DNA of 64,000 nt from Typhlomys cinereus (taxonomy: Eukaryota > Chordata > Mammalia > Rodentia > Platacanthomyidae): contig JALPQD010000917.1 in assembly GCA_023101885.1 (NCBI GenBank), forward strand, positions 283,512 through 347,511, given 5' to 3'. Position numbers and translations under genes: made by a program. The notes below the pieces were generated by a model. It worked only from the letters and a program-made list of their open reading frames with translations. It had not been told where the DNA came from and searched no databases. Positions 36,701-52,259 of this stretch are shown here, one piece after another. The first letter of the stretch is position 1. Each line of letters begins with the position of its first letter.

Positions 36701-37050
36701 ATGTTAAACCCTAGGTTCTCGTGAGATGCTCAACCTGGCACTTTGAACTTTCACTGGTTACCAGCTGCAAAGTCCTTTTCCATCGGAGGGAAGCTATGAG
36801 CTTCAGGCCATTACATTGATCTCCACCAGGGTGCTCGACCCCTGGGCCCTGGGGTTCAGGGGGCAATCTTTCCTCCAGTGGAAATTCCCATGTTTGGGAC
36901 ATAGGCCACATGAAAGCTTCCTGTGCTCACAACCGTCTCAAAGTGCCCAGTCCGGTCATATTTAAAGCATCTTTTCCACCTTTCCCCTGTCGGAAGGGGT
37001 CCTGGGTTGATCTGCTTGGGATGCCTGTTTAATCTATCCCCTAATGTCAA
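36701..37050 (-). pseudogene. gag nucleocapsid-like remnant
   Basis: The frame at 37050-36856 contains RWKRCFKYDRTGHFETVV, which has the spacing of one CCHC zinc knuckle, with two ligand cysteines replaced. It sits between gag-like sequence and the env remnant; protease and polymerase are absent, so an internal deletion joins gag to env. Confidence 0.5.
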
Positions 37051-39340
37051 GTTCTGATTTCTTTGCTTTCTGGTTCTTTCTCTTTTTCTTTCCTTTTTTT
37101 TATACTAAGTCCTAGGTCACCTGTCCTATTTTAAAGTCCTAGGACAAACAGAAATAAAGGATTCTACCTCCAAGACAGAAATGAAAGTTTCCTGATGGTG
37201 CCAACCTCTCCCTTACAGATGAGGAGTTTTGCTGACATGGAAGCTAAATGAAATTCCTGTCTGTTTCACCTTAATCTTGAGGACATTGGGAGGCAAAGCT
37301 TCTCCTGAGTTACTAGCTGGTACTTTTGGTATAGATCTCTATAGTCTCTTAACTTTCTGTCATTTGTTTGCTATTGTTTCTCTAGTTGGATAATATCATA
37401 ACTTAAATACAGTTCCTGGACACAGGAAGGGGAAATCTCTCTTTTGGCTTCAGTTTAGTAAACTTGGACTTGAGGAAAGGATGCATGGCTTAGCAGAGTT
37501 CTGCCAATCACTATATACACAGTGTTGTCAGCAAAGACATCTACTGACACTGTCTGTGGCATGGTTGGGGGATGCCAGCGCTTCTTTTGACACCACCAGA
37601 GCCCCACTCGATGACATTAAAAGGGGAGAGTCCATGGTCCATACATGCCTGAAGCTTCCTGTATTCCCTATGCTATTTAAACAGCATAGTCATTGTCTTT
37701 CCTTTTGGGGCAAACATTTCTAGGAATTCCCTTCCATTGACTAACAAGAGCTAAAGTCACATTGATCCCCACTGTACTATGTAGACAAAGAGCTAGAGTC
37801 ACATTGATTCCCCACCACATGACGCAGACAGACAAAGGTTGGGAATCCCTACAGGAGAGATCATTCAAGTACCAGTCTGGCCACACTCTTTGCAGAGTCA
37901 TGGGTGATAACTTGGCCATAGTGGGTTCAGTGGTTTCGTGACTTGCGATCGGATTCTAATCTGATCCCACCCTAGACCATATGTTATCACCATGGAAACG
38001 CAGAACTGGCCCAATCGAATCCCATGGCTTTAAGAGATCTTAGGAATCTCGCCGTGGGACTACAAACTCGAGCCAGAGGTGTTACAGGTTTCCCACCTCA
38101 GGCCGACACTCACTCACACATTCATACAGAGGTTAAAACATTCCCTCCCCCAATTTTCAGGTGCCTTTTTCCTCCCCTTCCAGGAGAGGCCTGCTCCAAA
38201 AGGTGAGTAGAGGTTGGTTTAACAGCTGGCTTTGAGTCTGCTCCAAGCTGCAGCTGAGGTGGCATCATCGGGTGGGGCCTCGGTTCCTCCTGTTGGTCTG
38301 ATGCTGAGCACAGCCCTGCCCTCTGGGAACCCATTTCCCAGGGAGCGGATGAGGGCCCTGCCAGGGCTGCTGCAAGTACTAGTAACCAATTCTTATTTAA
38401 TCAAAACAAACAATTGAAATACATTTGAATACATGAAGCTTAATTCTTAATTTCTAATTTCTGAGGTTCAATGTCCTTTCTTTTGTAATATGAAAGAAGC
38501 ATAATATTTCCTTTAACCATCATTTCTAATTTTCAGTCTTTTCATAAACTGAACATTCCATAAACTTTTATAACATACTTTAACATTCTAAGTAACATAA
38601 CTCATCCCATAAACCTTCTTTACATCTAAGTACCATATATATTTTTTATATTTTTCTTTTTCTTACTTGATGGTTCCCTGATGTTTTCACATTAGATATC
38701 CTTTAAGAAATGTCCTATGAAAGAGGCAATAACAGTAGAACTCATCTTAAAAACATTATATCCAAATTAAGTTAGCAAGATTGTAGCAGAACACAGGAGT
38801 ACACCTGGTATTAGAAAGCAGACTTGTCCCCAAGGAAGGGAGCTCATACATACCAGGAGAATGAAGAAATTCCAATGAATTTCTCAGAAATCAGTTTTCC
38901 TTTCTGGTTGTTAGATATGTTGGTATTACACATGGGAAAACAAACTTTTAAAGGAATTACAAAAGTGATGTTATCAGATCCTAGGTAAAAACACAATATC
39001 ATCTTTTGCAAAGCTTCATAGAAATCAAGATAAAACAAAATAGTTTGGTCAGTATGTACTCAGGCCTTTTATGTTCTTAAGTGTGCACGTGCATTTAAAT
39101 TGAGCATGCCAAATAATAAAGAGTCAAAAAAAACAAAATGTAATTATAAGTGCGCAATAATTTGAAGTGGCCATAGCTTTATTATTTTGAAATATAAAAC
39201 ACACATATTATGGGAAACCCAGATAACTAAACAAGTCAAAACACTTAGAGTAACTCTTAAAATGAGATCATCATAGACACAGCACAAATAAATGACAGAC
39301 AGTTCTTCTGGCCCCTCCAGTACAGGGGGGGCAGAGGCTT
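37051..39340 (-). mobile_element. shared ERV internal segment (provirus copy)
   Basis: Homologous to 14286-16384 (opposite strand), partly to 59740-60175 (same strand), and partly to 10430-10690. On the minus strand it lies between leader and nucleocapsid. A gag-like stretch, DRKLRDYRDLYQKY, is readable at about 37350. Frames are otherwise short. Confidence 0.75.
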
Positions 39341-40014
39341 TCTTTCCTTAGTTGCTTTAGAAATTAAAATAGAGGTGTTATTAGGTAAATTAAAAAGAAG
39401 ACAGTTTAAAACACACATCTGCTGGCCTTGAAAGTGAGCCATTTATCAGAACAGGGAGTGATGAATTTTCCTTTCTTAATTTCAACATTTAGATTTTGAG
39501 TTCTTTCCCTACCTGCCACTCTCTTTTTCTGACATCTAAGCGAAACCAAAGACAGAAAAAATGTAGTACACAGAACAATCAGACACGCTGTAAGCACAGA
39601 TCTCCCTGCAAGGCTTCTCCACGTTAGAGCAAACGCTTGTGAACCTGGGAGAGAATACCTCGGAGACAAGGGGCCGTACCTCCCTGGATCCTGTCCGAAT
39701 AGCTGGATCATCCAGCTCAAATGCTATCCCCGAGTTTGGAGCATCCTCCGTACTCTTCGAGGTGTATCGGCACGTCTGCCCACCTCTCTAAGGGTATAGC
39801 CCAGACGCCGGTCTTGGCACCCACAGTGCCCCAGCCACCAGATGCTGGTCTCGGCACCCACAGTGCCCCAGCCACCAAAATTCAGAACCCAGAAAAAACA
39901 GGATTAGACACAGAGTGAAGCAGACACAACAGTATGCACAGAGATACTCACGCACTCTTTTGTCTCCAGATGGCCTCCCATCTGCTCTTCATGATCTCCA
40001 GTGAGGGTACTCCC
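39341..40014 (-). other. provirus leader
   Basis: Between the primer site and the shared segment. A tandem duplication is visible: 'cggcacccacagtgccccag' type units at about 39817-39876, two copies of about 40 bp. It has no long open frame. Confidence 0.6.
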
Positions 40015-40032
40015 TTCCCGGCCAATGCACCA
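40015..40032 (-). promoter_or_regulatory. primer binding site, tRNA-Gly type
   Basis: The plus strand reads ttcccggccaatgcacca, the 3' end of tRNA-Gly(GCC) including CCA, so the provirus strand is its exact complement. It lies 2 bp from the LTR. tRNA-Gly priming is known for some rodent class I/VL30-type elements. Confidence 0.85.
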
Positions 40033-40034
40033 GA

Positions 40035-40402
40035 TGTTGGAACCAAAGTTTCTGCACCTGATTGAGCCCCTCAACTAAAGACACAGAGACGCCAGAATCG
40101 ATCAAAGGCAAGAGGCTTTAATCACCAGCTCGCTGGGGTCACCCTGCTTTTCAGGAGCAAGAGTGGCCCCGATCACTTAGGACTTGGGTTTTTTATAGGG
40201 CAGGGAACAAATTTCAAACAGAGCAAACCCAGCAAACGGGATGAAACATCTGGTTATTGGTGATAAGGATGGCTCAAGGGGTGAAGTACAAGTCAGTATA
40301 ACTAAGGGGTAAGGTACAGGTCAGTTCATCAAGAGTTAGCATGACTAAGGTCAGTTCACAAACAGGATTTCATGTTCATGTCCACACATTTTTATGTCCA
40401 CA
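40035..40402 (-). mobile_element. provirus 5' LTR
   Basis: 368 bp, TG...CA. On the minus strand a TATA-like 'cctataaaaaacccaag' lies at about 40200. It is followed by the primer site. It is paired with the L1-split LTR at 29126-35611, bracketing an 11.3-kb provirus-plus-L1 block in the intron of the KRAB-ZNF remnant. Confidence 0.92.
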
Positions 40403-41075
40403 GTAGGCAAGTTCTTTTATATGCTGAGCCATATCACTGAACTTTTCAATCCAAGTTTCTCCAATCTTATCCTGAAATTTGATGTTTTTTCTCACTTTCC
40501 TTTTCTACCTTCCTCATAATGCCATGTGTGCATGTCTCAATAACTAAATTAAATACTGGGTTGAGGCAACTAGTTTCCAATTTTTATATATTATAGTCAC
40601 AATCCCTATCAACTTTCAATTTGTATCTACTCAATTATTAAATGCCAAATTAGGGAAAATAGACAATTCAGAGTAAAATATTCCTTAATAGCAAATTCAC
40701 TTTATATATTTCTTAAAAAGAAACATACCTGGCTAGTAAACATTTTTCTGGCTGTTATATCACCATGGTATGTTACATGTTTGCTTCACTTTTCACATAT
40801 TCAATACAAGTGCTTCTTGTATTGAATCCACTTCTGTAAGTGGTATTGGAATCACCACAATTAAAAAATAAAAAAGGCATTACACAGAATGGACTGTCCA
40901 GAAAAAGCAAAAGCTAAGCCTCAAATTCACAAGAAAACTGCTATTTACAACTTAGATTTCAACAGATTCTAGTAAAGAGGTGATTATCACAAGTAAACAC
41001 TGAGATCTTGCTGAAATTTTATGCTCAGAATGCAGTCACTGACCTGGGAGACTCCACACTGGCTGGGTGTTTTAC
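40403..41075. other. intron, no recognisable element
   Basis: AT-rich sequence between the provirus and the KRAB-B exon; nothing further is supported. Confidence 0.45.
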
Positions 41076-41140
41076 TGGAGTACATGGCATAAATCCATGT
41101 TCCAACTTGAAGATCAAGTCAGGCTTGGAAATGCTTTGCC
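41076..41140 (-). pseudogene. KRAB-B exon of the KRAB-ZNF remnant
   Basis: The minus strand after an acceptor 'ttcacttatag' reads, in the phase left by KRAB-A, GQSISKPDLIFKLEHGF, the B-box pattern (SKPD, then a KLE-like core). A GT donor (gtaaaa) follows at 41075-41070. The 65-bp exon ends in phase 0, the phase in which the finger exon at 23157 is open. The exon itself has no stop; the gene is broken elsewhere. Confidence 0.8.
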
Positions 41141-41599
41141 CTATAAGTGAAAAGCAATATACAAATGAGGTCACAGTGCTGATTCAGGTCTGTTTATGAA
41201 AAACAGCTTCAAATCCTGAGCTATGCTATGATCATTTTGTTTTTGAAACTAAGGAGAGGATTCACATTCTGATATTTCTCTGACTGTACTGCTATGTTAT
41301 GTAGCAAAGTTTAAATATGTAACCACATATTGACAAACAAAATATTGAACATCATAATAGAAATATAAATGTAACCATATGAAAAAGACAACTTGTGTGA
41401 CCAGCAATATATCTCAGGTTCCAAATTAATATCTCAGATTCTCTTTTACTGATGATATAATTATCTAATCAAAATAACTTAGGAGAAATGTGGGAAAAAT
41501 TTTAAAAAATGTTTTATTGTACATGTAGAAGTATGAAAATAATAGTAAGTAATCTGAATGGATAGGCCTAAATAAAGATTTTCTGAACAAGACCTCAAA

Positions 41600-41803
41600 T
41601 GTATAGGAACTAAATCCAATAATCAACAGTTAAACTTCTACAAAAGAAATTAAGCTTCTGCAAAAGAAATTCTTAATTGTCCAAAAAGACAACCCACAGG
41701 ATGAGAGAAAACCTTTGTTCGCTAAGAATCTGACAAAGGATGAATCTCCAAAGCATGAAAAGAAGTCAAAAAACTACATAACAAGAAATCAAAAAGCCCA
41801 ATT
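41600..41803 (+). mobile_element. old L1 ORF2 3' piece, left of nested insertion
   Basis: 'aaaaagacaacccacaggat' (41683-41702) and the following text match the ORF2 C-terminal third, sense. It is continued by 43737-43890 beyond the younger L1. Confidence 0.75.
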
Positions 41804-41819
41804 TAAAAATGGGCCATAG
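41804..41819. repeat. target-site duplication of the inverted L1, left
   Basis: 'taaaaatgggccatag' is repeated exactly at 43721-43736, next to the A-rich tail. Confidence 0.92.
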
Positions 41820-43720
41820 GAACACTACTGTGGGTGTCAACCCCTTGCCTTCAAGGATCTTGGTGACTTTGGCAGATGCTAGACTTTGTGAGGTCAATAG
41901 TGTGTTGGACATTGTGCCGGGCATGCAATGTCCAATTATGATTGCTTCGGCCCTAACTTGTGTGGAGTATCTTGCAAATCATTGCTCCTCCCATCCTTTT
42001 GCTCTTACACTCTTACCGCCCCCTCTTCCGCAAATGTCCCTGAGCTTCAGGATGGGGAGAGATTAGTCTGGCCTAGTTCTAGGTGGTTGATATAGAGTCT
42101 CTGAAGTTCTGGATAGTGGTTTGTTGATTTTCTTTTGCAGTTTTGTTGCTCCTGCAATGCCCTTCACTCCATCGTGATGGGCACTGTATGTCACCCCCTG
42201 GCCAGAGATAGAAAGCTGTTAAACTGGAGTATTATTATAAGAGCACATTCAAAGGTAGATGTAATACTTATACCCAAAAGTGGAATCGCAGGGTCATATG
42301 GCATTTGGCAATGGGAGGGGTCAATCACCCATTTGCAAAGTGGTTACTTTTTAATCTGCCGGACTATATGCCCTCCCCTTCTGGTGAGTTCATACCCCCT
42401 TAGTTGTAAATGATCAGGAACAAATGTCTGTTAACTGAACTAGGTGTCACATTACTTTCTTGCAGTCCTTGATGGAGGCCTATTTTCTCTACTGTAACAT
42501 GGTCACTTCTCTTCTTGTTTCTGGTGTGGCCCTCCAACCCCATCCCTCCTGTTCATAATCCTTGCAATACTGTATGTAATACATAGATTTACCTATGAGT
42601 GTCTCAAGATGGGCTGGGTGGGTTTGGTATTAGGAGCCACCTATTAGGGAGTACATATGGCACTTAATTTTTTGGGTTTGGGATACTTCACTTAATATAA
42701 TTGTTTCTAATGACATCCATTTCCCGGCAAATTCCAGTAATTCATCATTTTTGATGGCTGAGTAGTACTCCATTGTATAGACGTACCACAGTTTCCTTAT
42801 CTACTCGTCAACTGTTGGACATTTGGGTAGATTCCATGTCTTTGCTATTGTAAACAGTGCTGCTATGAACATGGTCATGCTTGTGCTATCGAGGTGAACC
42901 TCTGCTGTATGGGGGGTTATACCCAAAAGTGGAATCGCAGGGTCATATGGCACTTCAATCTTTAATTTCTTTAAGAATCTCCAGACGGCTCGCCAGAGTG
43001 GCTGTATGAGCCTGCACTCCCACCAGCAATGTAGGAGCGTTCCCCTCTCTCCACATCCTCTCAGCATTTGTTGTTGTTTGTATTGTGGATTTTTGCCATC
43101 CTGACCGGGGTGAGATGATATCTCAGGGAAATTTGATTTGCATTTCCCTGATGGCTAAAGAAGTGGAGCATTTTTGAAGATATTTGTTAGACATTTTAAT
43201 TTCATCTCTGGTAAAATTTCTTTTAAGTTCCAGGGCCCATTTTTTAATTGGGCCATTGGTTTCCTTGATGTTTAGTTTTCTAAGTTCTTTGTGCACTCTG
43301 GACAGTAGAGCTCTATCAGATATGTGGTTAGTGAAGATTTTCTCCCATTCTGTGGGTTGCCTTTGAGCTCGTGTTAGTGTTCCTATGCTTAAGGGGAACA
43401 CAGGAAAGAGTTCAGGGAAATGCCGCTGGGTCCTTGTACATCATCAGAGAGGAGGGCCCAGAGGAGAGTCAGGCATGCACAAGAAAGGACTCTGGGAATT
43501 GGGGCGGGAGGCATGGGGGGATAGGGAGGGAGGGGAGGGGGAGGGGGAGCAGGGTGTTCGGGGGGAGGAGGAGGGAGGGAGGGAACTGGTATACCTATTA
43601 AGTTTGTATGCGCTGAAATAATAATAAAAATGTATTAAAAAATAAAAATAAATTGGTCCATGAAAATAAAATAAAATAAAATATATAAAATAAAATAAAA
43701 TAAAATAAAATAAAAATGGG
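41820..43720 (+). mobile_element. 5'-inverted (twin-primed) L1
   Basis: 41820-43374 is antisense L1 (3' UTR back to ORF2 near the equivalent of 33790). 43375-43720 is sense 3' UTR with G-rich tract and a long (TAAAA)n tail (about 43660-43720). The two parts meet at consecutive element positions, with about 8 bp (tagtgttc) present at both breakpoints. Exact 16-bp TSDs flank the whole. This is the known twin-priming outcome. Confidence 0.92.
42268..42303. repeat. 36-bp copied patch inside the L1
   Basis: Identical to 42917-42952 of the same element. It replaces expected 3' UTR sequence and starts at a shared 'aaaagtgga'. Confidence 0.85.
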
Positions 43721-43736
43721 CCATAGAGCTAAAGAA
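43721..43736. repeat. target-site duplication of the inverted L1, right
   Basis: Exact copy of 41804-41819. Confidence 0.92.
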
Positions 43737-45268
<1,532 letters not shown>

Positions 45269-45432
45269 TGGGCTGGAGAGATGGCTCAGGTGTTATGATT
45301 CTGCTTCATAAGCAGAGGTCCTGATCCTGAGTTTGAATCCCACGTTCCACATAAAAACACCAGGCAGAAAAGGGGGCACGCACACACACACACACACACA
45401 CGCACGCACGCACGCACACACGCAATTGAATA

Positions 45433-45471
<39 letters not shown>

Positions 45472-45500
45472 ATAGATAGATAGATAAATAAATAAAAAAT
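45269..45500 (+). mobile_element. tRNA-headed SINE with CA and (AAAT)n tail
   Basis: The head 'ggctggagagatggctcagg' (45271-45290) and the B-box-like 'tgagtttgaatcccac' are followed by (CA)n at 45379-45422 and (AAAT)n with a short (AGAT)n at 45432-45497. It is the best-preserved head of this family in the window. Confidence 0.88.
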
Positions 45501-46054
45501 CCCGATTTTGGTAAGCCCCAGTTTTGTAATTATAAATAAAGTTAAATTCAAACATCTATAACTTGTTATAAATGATCCAAAATGCAGAGAGCACAAATAT
45601 CTTTTAGAGTCAAATGCAAAGATAAGAGACATTGATTAAAAATATTTCTTACTTTAGGTTGACTAACTTCAAAATACAGTTTATAAATGTTATCAAAATA
45701 TTTACTGGTATAAACACTGTTACATTATAGTGCTTTTGTAAGATGTAAGACAAACATTACAGAAAATGTTAGTCAGCCAAAATATTGATTAACCTTGCAT
45801 TTTTGTCTCATGTCTCATTTAAAGGTTGTACAAATTTTCAAATTTGATTTTCAAATATCAGTATCCACATTATGTAAAATCACATCTTGACATTTAAAAA
45901 CTTTTCATGGAAGTCTTTATTATTCTGATGAAAATGAATTAAATCGTTCACATGGAAGTAGGAACATTGAGAAATCGTTACATCTGAATTAGACTATCAT
46001 AGATGTAGCAGAAGGCAAAAATATATATGGGGGACACTTAGTTAAGGGAGTAAA
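45501..46054. other. no recognisable gene
   Basis: AT-rich; no domain or repeat I can assign. Confidence 0.45.
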
Positions 46055-46345
46055 CTGGAGCAAATAATATGATGGTCTCAATCCAGGAACCTTGCAGGCA
46101 GAAGGTCCTGAGTTCGGATCCTAGACCCCACATATAGACACCAGGCGGGAGCAGGAGCAGCCTGAGTTTCTGGTCTTGATATGGCAGAGCCTGTAAATCC
46201 CGGGGCAGAGTAAACAAGGAGGAGGTGGAGGTGGTTTATGGTGGTCCATGGTGGTTCCCGAATTTGTCTGTGGTTCTACAACACACACATGCGCACACAT
46301 GCACACACACACAATTGAATAGATAATAAAAAATTTTAAAATGTA
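46055..46345 (+). mobile_element. tRNA-headed SINE, sense
   Basis: B-box-like 'tgagttcggatcctag' at 46110-46125, the body 'cagagcctgtaaatcccggg', a (CA)n segment (46279-46312) and an A-rich end. The first part of the head is decayed. Confidence 0.82.
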
Positions 46346-47879
46346 TAAAAAAAAGGGAGTGAGAGGAACACATAAGAAGGAGCTGAGAACTTTTAGTTTG
46401 GGAGATTCAGTGAGCAGTAGGATTTTAAAAATAAAAAGCCTGGAAGGTGAAATGGAAGGATTAAGACTAAGGCAGCAGAGCATAATGAGTCAATTCCAAA
46501 GGTCAGAACTTAGGAGACCTACACATGGCAATCAGAAGAAAGCAAGATGAAGGAAAATCTGGAAGTGCAAAATGAAAGCATTAGTTCTACAGGATTCAGA
46601 ACTTAGGCAATAGCCAAGCAGAATAAGCAGACAGTGGTGAGACCTGAGATAACACAAGGAGGAACCTCAGACAGTTTCTATTGCATTGCAAAAAGGACTC
46701 AGAATGCGTAAATCAAAGGTACTTGGTTATTGGCTGTGATAGAGGGGCAGGTCTTGTGTAAACACATGGCTCCAAGCAGAGGAATGAGAAAAGGAGATCT
46801 TTTCCCAAGGGTAGTGGCTGGGATAGCAACAGTAGAAGTGATGATTTCACGACCACTAAGAGTATCAATAAATGGTCCCCAAGATAAAAGGAACATCTTC
46901 ACTGTACCTCAGGGAGCAGTTGTTTCTACAACAGTATAGCTGAAGCCAACAGTATGGACCAGGAAGACTTTCTACCTGACCAAAATTTCCATGGTCTGCT
47001 AGTAGAGAGCACAGATTCCAGGACATGCAAACAAGAATACCAAAGCTCACCTCAACAGACAAATCAGCTGATGGTGTGGTGTGTGTCTGAGTTGCTCAAT
47101 GGAAGGGAAAGGGTTTGAAGAATGGGTTGATGGGAGGGATGAAGTTAAAAGAGTCTTTCATGAGAATTCATTCAAGGATTATTTGGCACATTTGGTTAGC
47201 TGGGGAAAGAAATGAAGAGCCATTATCACCATGACTAGATGCCACATGGTGGTCCATGAATAAAGAGGGAGAAACCTAGGAAATAAGTATTTAGAGTTGA
47301 GGGTCTGTTGGCCAAAGGGGCCATAGTTTAAAGTAGGAAAGTTTTAGAATGGAAGAGATAGCTTAAGGTCCAACAGAACAGGAAGAGAGCTATCATGACA
47401 ATATGGAAAAAGGAAGAAAAGCGTAGGCTATAGACAGAGAGACTCTAGATAGGGTCACAATCTGTCTAGTGTCAGAAGGTGCTGAGGAGTTATCCACGAA
47501 TTACTAGAGAAGCAAGACAGGTGTGAATGCAGGAGGTACAGGTCTTTACAAAATGACCGCTTAGCTAAGGTGGAGGCTTTATTAAAAAAAAAAAAATCAG
47601 TACTGTAAGAGTTCTCCAAAAGCCAACATATATAATCAAGATCAAGATAGGTGTTCATCCGCAGAGGAATGGGTAAAGAAGACATGACATACATGAACAA
47701 ATTTCATCAATATAGTGAATGAAAATTCTGCCACAGTGACATTGACTTAGAGGGAATTATACAAAGTTGTAGTACAGCTGTTTAATGTGTGCTTAAAATA
47801 ATCATCAGGATCTAAAAATAGAACACCTATGGTTTGTTAACCTGCATAGACCTTGACCCACAATCACAGCAATGAGGAG
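46346..47879. other. no recognisable gene
   Basis: No domain, splice-bounded exon or clear transposon seen. A short A-run lies at about 47583-47596. Confidence 0.4.
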
Positions 47880-48140
47880 CATATATCTGTCTACAATGGT
47901 GATAGTGAAGCTATTAAATTAACAAAGGATACCATAAATTAAGACACTTTTGAAGTACATTGTTGGAAACACTAGTTAGGTCACATACAGATAAAGGTAA
48001 TGGATGGCAAATAAAAGGACTAAAGATGGCCCAAGATAATCTGCCTCTGGACTTGCAACACTCCAGACTTCTCCACATCACTGAGCTTCTAATCAATCAA
48101 TCTTGTAGCAGCAGCTCCTTTCCAGGAATTTATGTTCACA
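47880..48140 (+). repeat. direct-repeat partner of 19440-19760
   Basis: Same order of blocks as the left copy, about 28 kb away, same orientation. Family unknown. Confidence 0.5.
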
Positions 48141-48689
48141 TGTAGCTGTCTGATAGTTACCTTTGCTCTCTAAGTTCTCTCAGAGTAATCTCATTTATTC
48201 ACCAAGATGATACACACTGTCTTCTAGCATCTACTCCACCCATATTTGTGATGAAGAGATGCTTCTTTCATCTATGTTGTCCCAGAAAAGTTAAAAAAAG
48301 AAGAAGAAAAAGAAGCAGCCGCAGCAGCAGAAAAATGAAGTCTGTTACTCACATAAAAATCCTGTATGTTTTCAACCTTCTAGGAAGGTAAAGTTGACTT
48401 TAAAATGCAGAAAATAAAACAATGAACTCTCAAATGTCATAAAAGGTTGAGAGAGTAGGATTATGGTAAAATATGTAACACTTATTTGGGTACAGAGCAA
48501 ATAATGAGAAACATTACAAAATAGCTGACAGTTTCAATGTTCTAAACCAAAACTAGCAATACCTAAAGTGATCCATTTAACCAAATAATTACACACTACA
48601 TAAAAGTATTAGAGCAACTGTTCTTTCTATAAATGTATGCCATTATGGAAATGTATCAGTAATATTTATCATGTAGAACTAGTATTAAA

Positions 48690-49020
48690 AGTGAGCAATG
48701 AGGCTTGGGGAGATAGTGGGAAAATTGCCTGCAATGTAAGAATAAGTGTAGGAGGTCAAGTACACAAACACCACAAAAAAATCCAGCTGCAGCTGTACAT
48801 TCTTCAATGTAAGAAGAGAGGAGAATCACCCAGAAGCTTGATGGTCAGAATACATAGGTAGAAAACAAGACCCAACCTCAGAGAAGGTAAAAGGCTAGGT
48901 CGACATCTTACATCCTTTGAACTGCATATCCAGGCCTTGGCACTTGAACACCCAAAATGTCACCCATAGTCATGCATGTACACCCACTAAGCAAAATGAA
49001 GCAAATGATAAAATAAAAAA
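48690..49020 (+). mobile_element. B4-like SINE
   Basis: A tRNA-like head 'ggcttggggagatagtgg' is followed by a B1-like middle ('acccagaagcttgatggtc' to 'aacaagacccaacctc') and an A-rich end: the ID+B1 composite layout. It is diverged. Confidence 0.65.
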
Positions 49021-49048
49021 TAAAAGCTAGGAATATTCTCTATACTTA

Positions 49049-51674
<2,626 letters not shown>

Positions 51675-52259
51675 GGCCCATGAACCAGCATGAATCCGAA
51701 TCTATAAATGTGGAAATCTGAAGTGGGAGCTGTAGGAATTAAAAGTTTCAGGCTTGGGTCAGAGGGGGTCTTGGATGTCCCTTATCATCCAAGACAACTT
51801 TATTGTAAAAGTACAGTGTTTTTATAATCAAGAAGCAGGGCCAAGTTCTTTACAGGACTATGTAAAAAGCATACATTTTGGTTAACAAAAAGAAGACAGG
51901 AGAGACACCCAATTGCCTTGGGGCAGACATATTGCCAGGTATGCTAAACATGCATGCCACCTTGTTGCTAGAAGGGAATGGACAATGTATGCTTCAAGAC
52001 AGTTACCTGGTCCTTGCATTAACATCTCTTTAGATAGGCAGGAAAGAACTGATAGGGAGGGAGGAACAGCCCAGCCAGTTTCTTAGAGAAACAAAAGCCT
52101 TCCAAAGGACCTGGGAGTTTTCTCAACTTCCAAGGAGGGAGTTGTGCCTATCATTGTCTTGCAGACAAGAGGCAAACTCAACCACCCAAGGGAGGAGTCA
52201 CTCAATGGCCTGTTTAGTTTCTAATACATCATCCAGAGTGCAGGCTTCTGGGCCTAGCA
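51675..52259 (-). mobile_element. LTR (minus copy)
   Basis: Reverse-complement homologue of 26881-28975 without the L1 patch. The minus strand starts TG at 52259 (tgctaggcccagaagcc). Its R/U5 side is near 51740-51800, with 'tttattgtaaaag' marking a decayed polyadenylation region. The 3' end is not certain. Confidence 0.75.
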
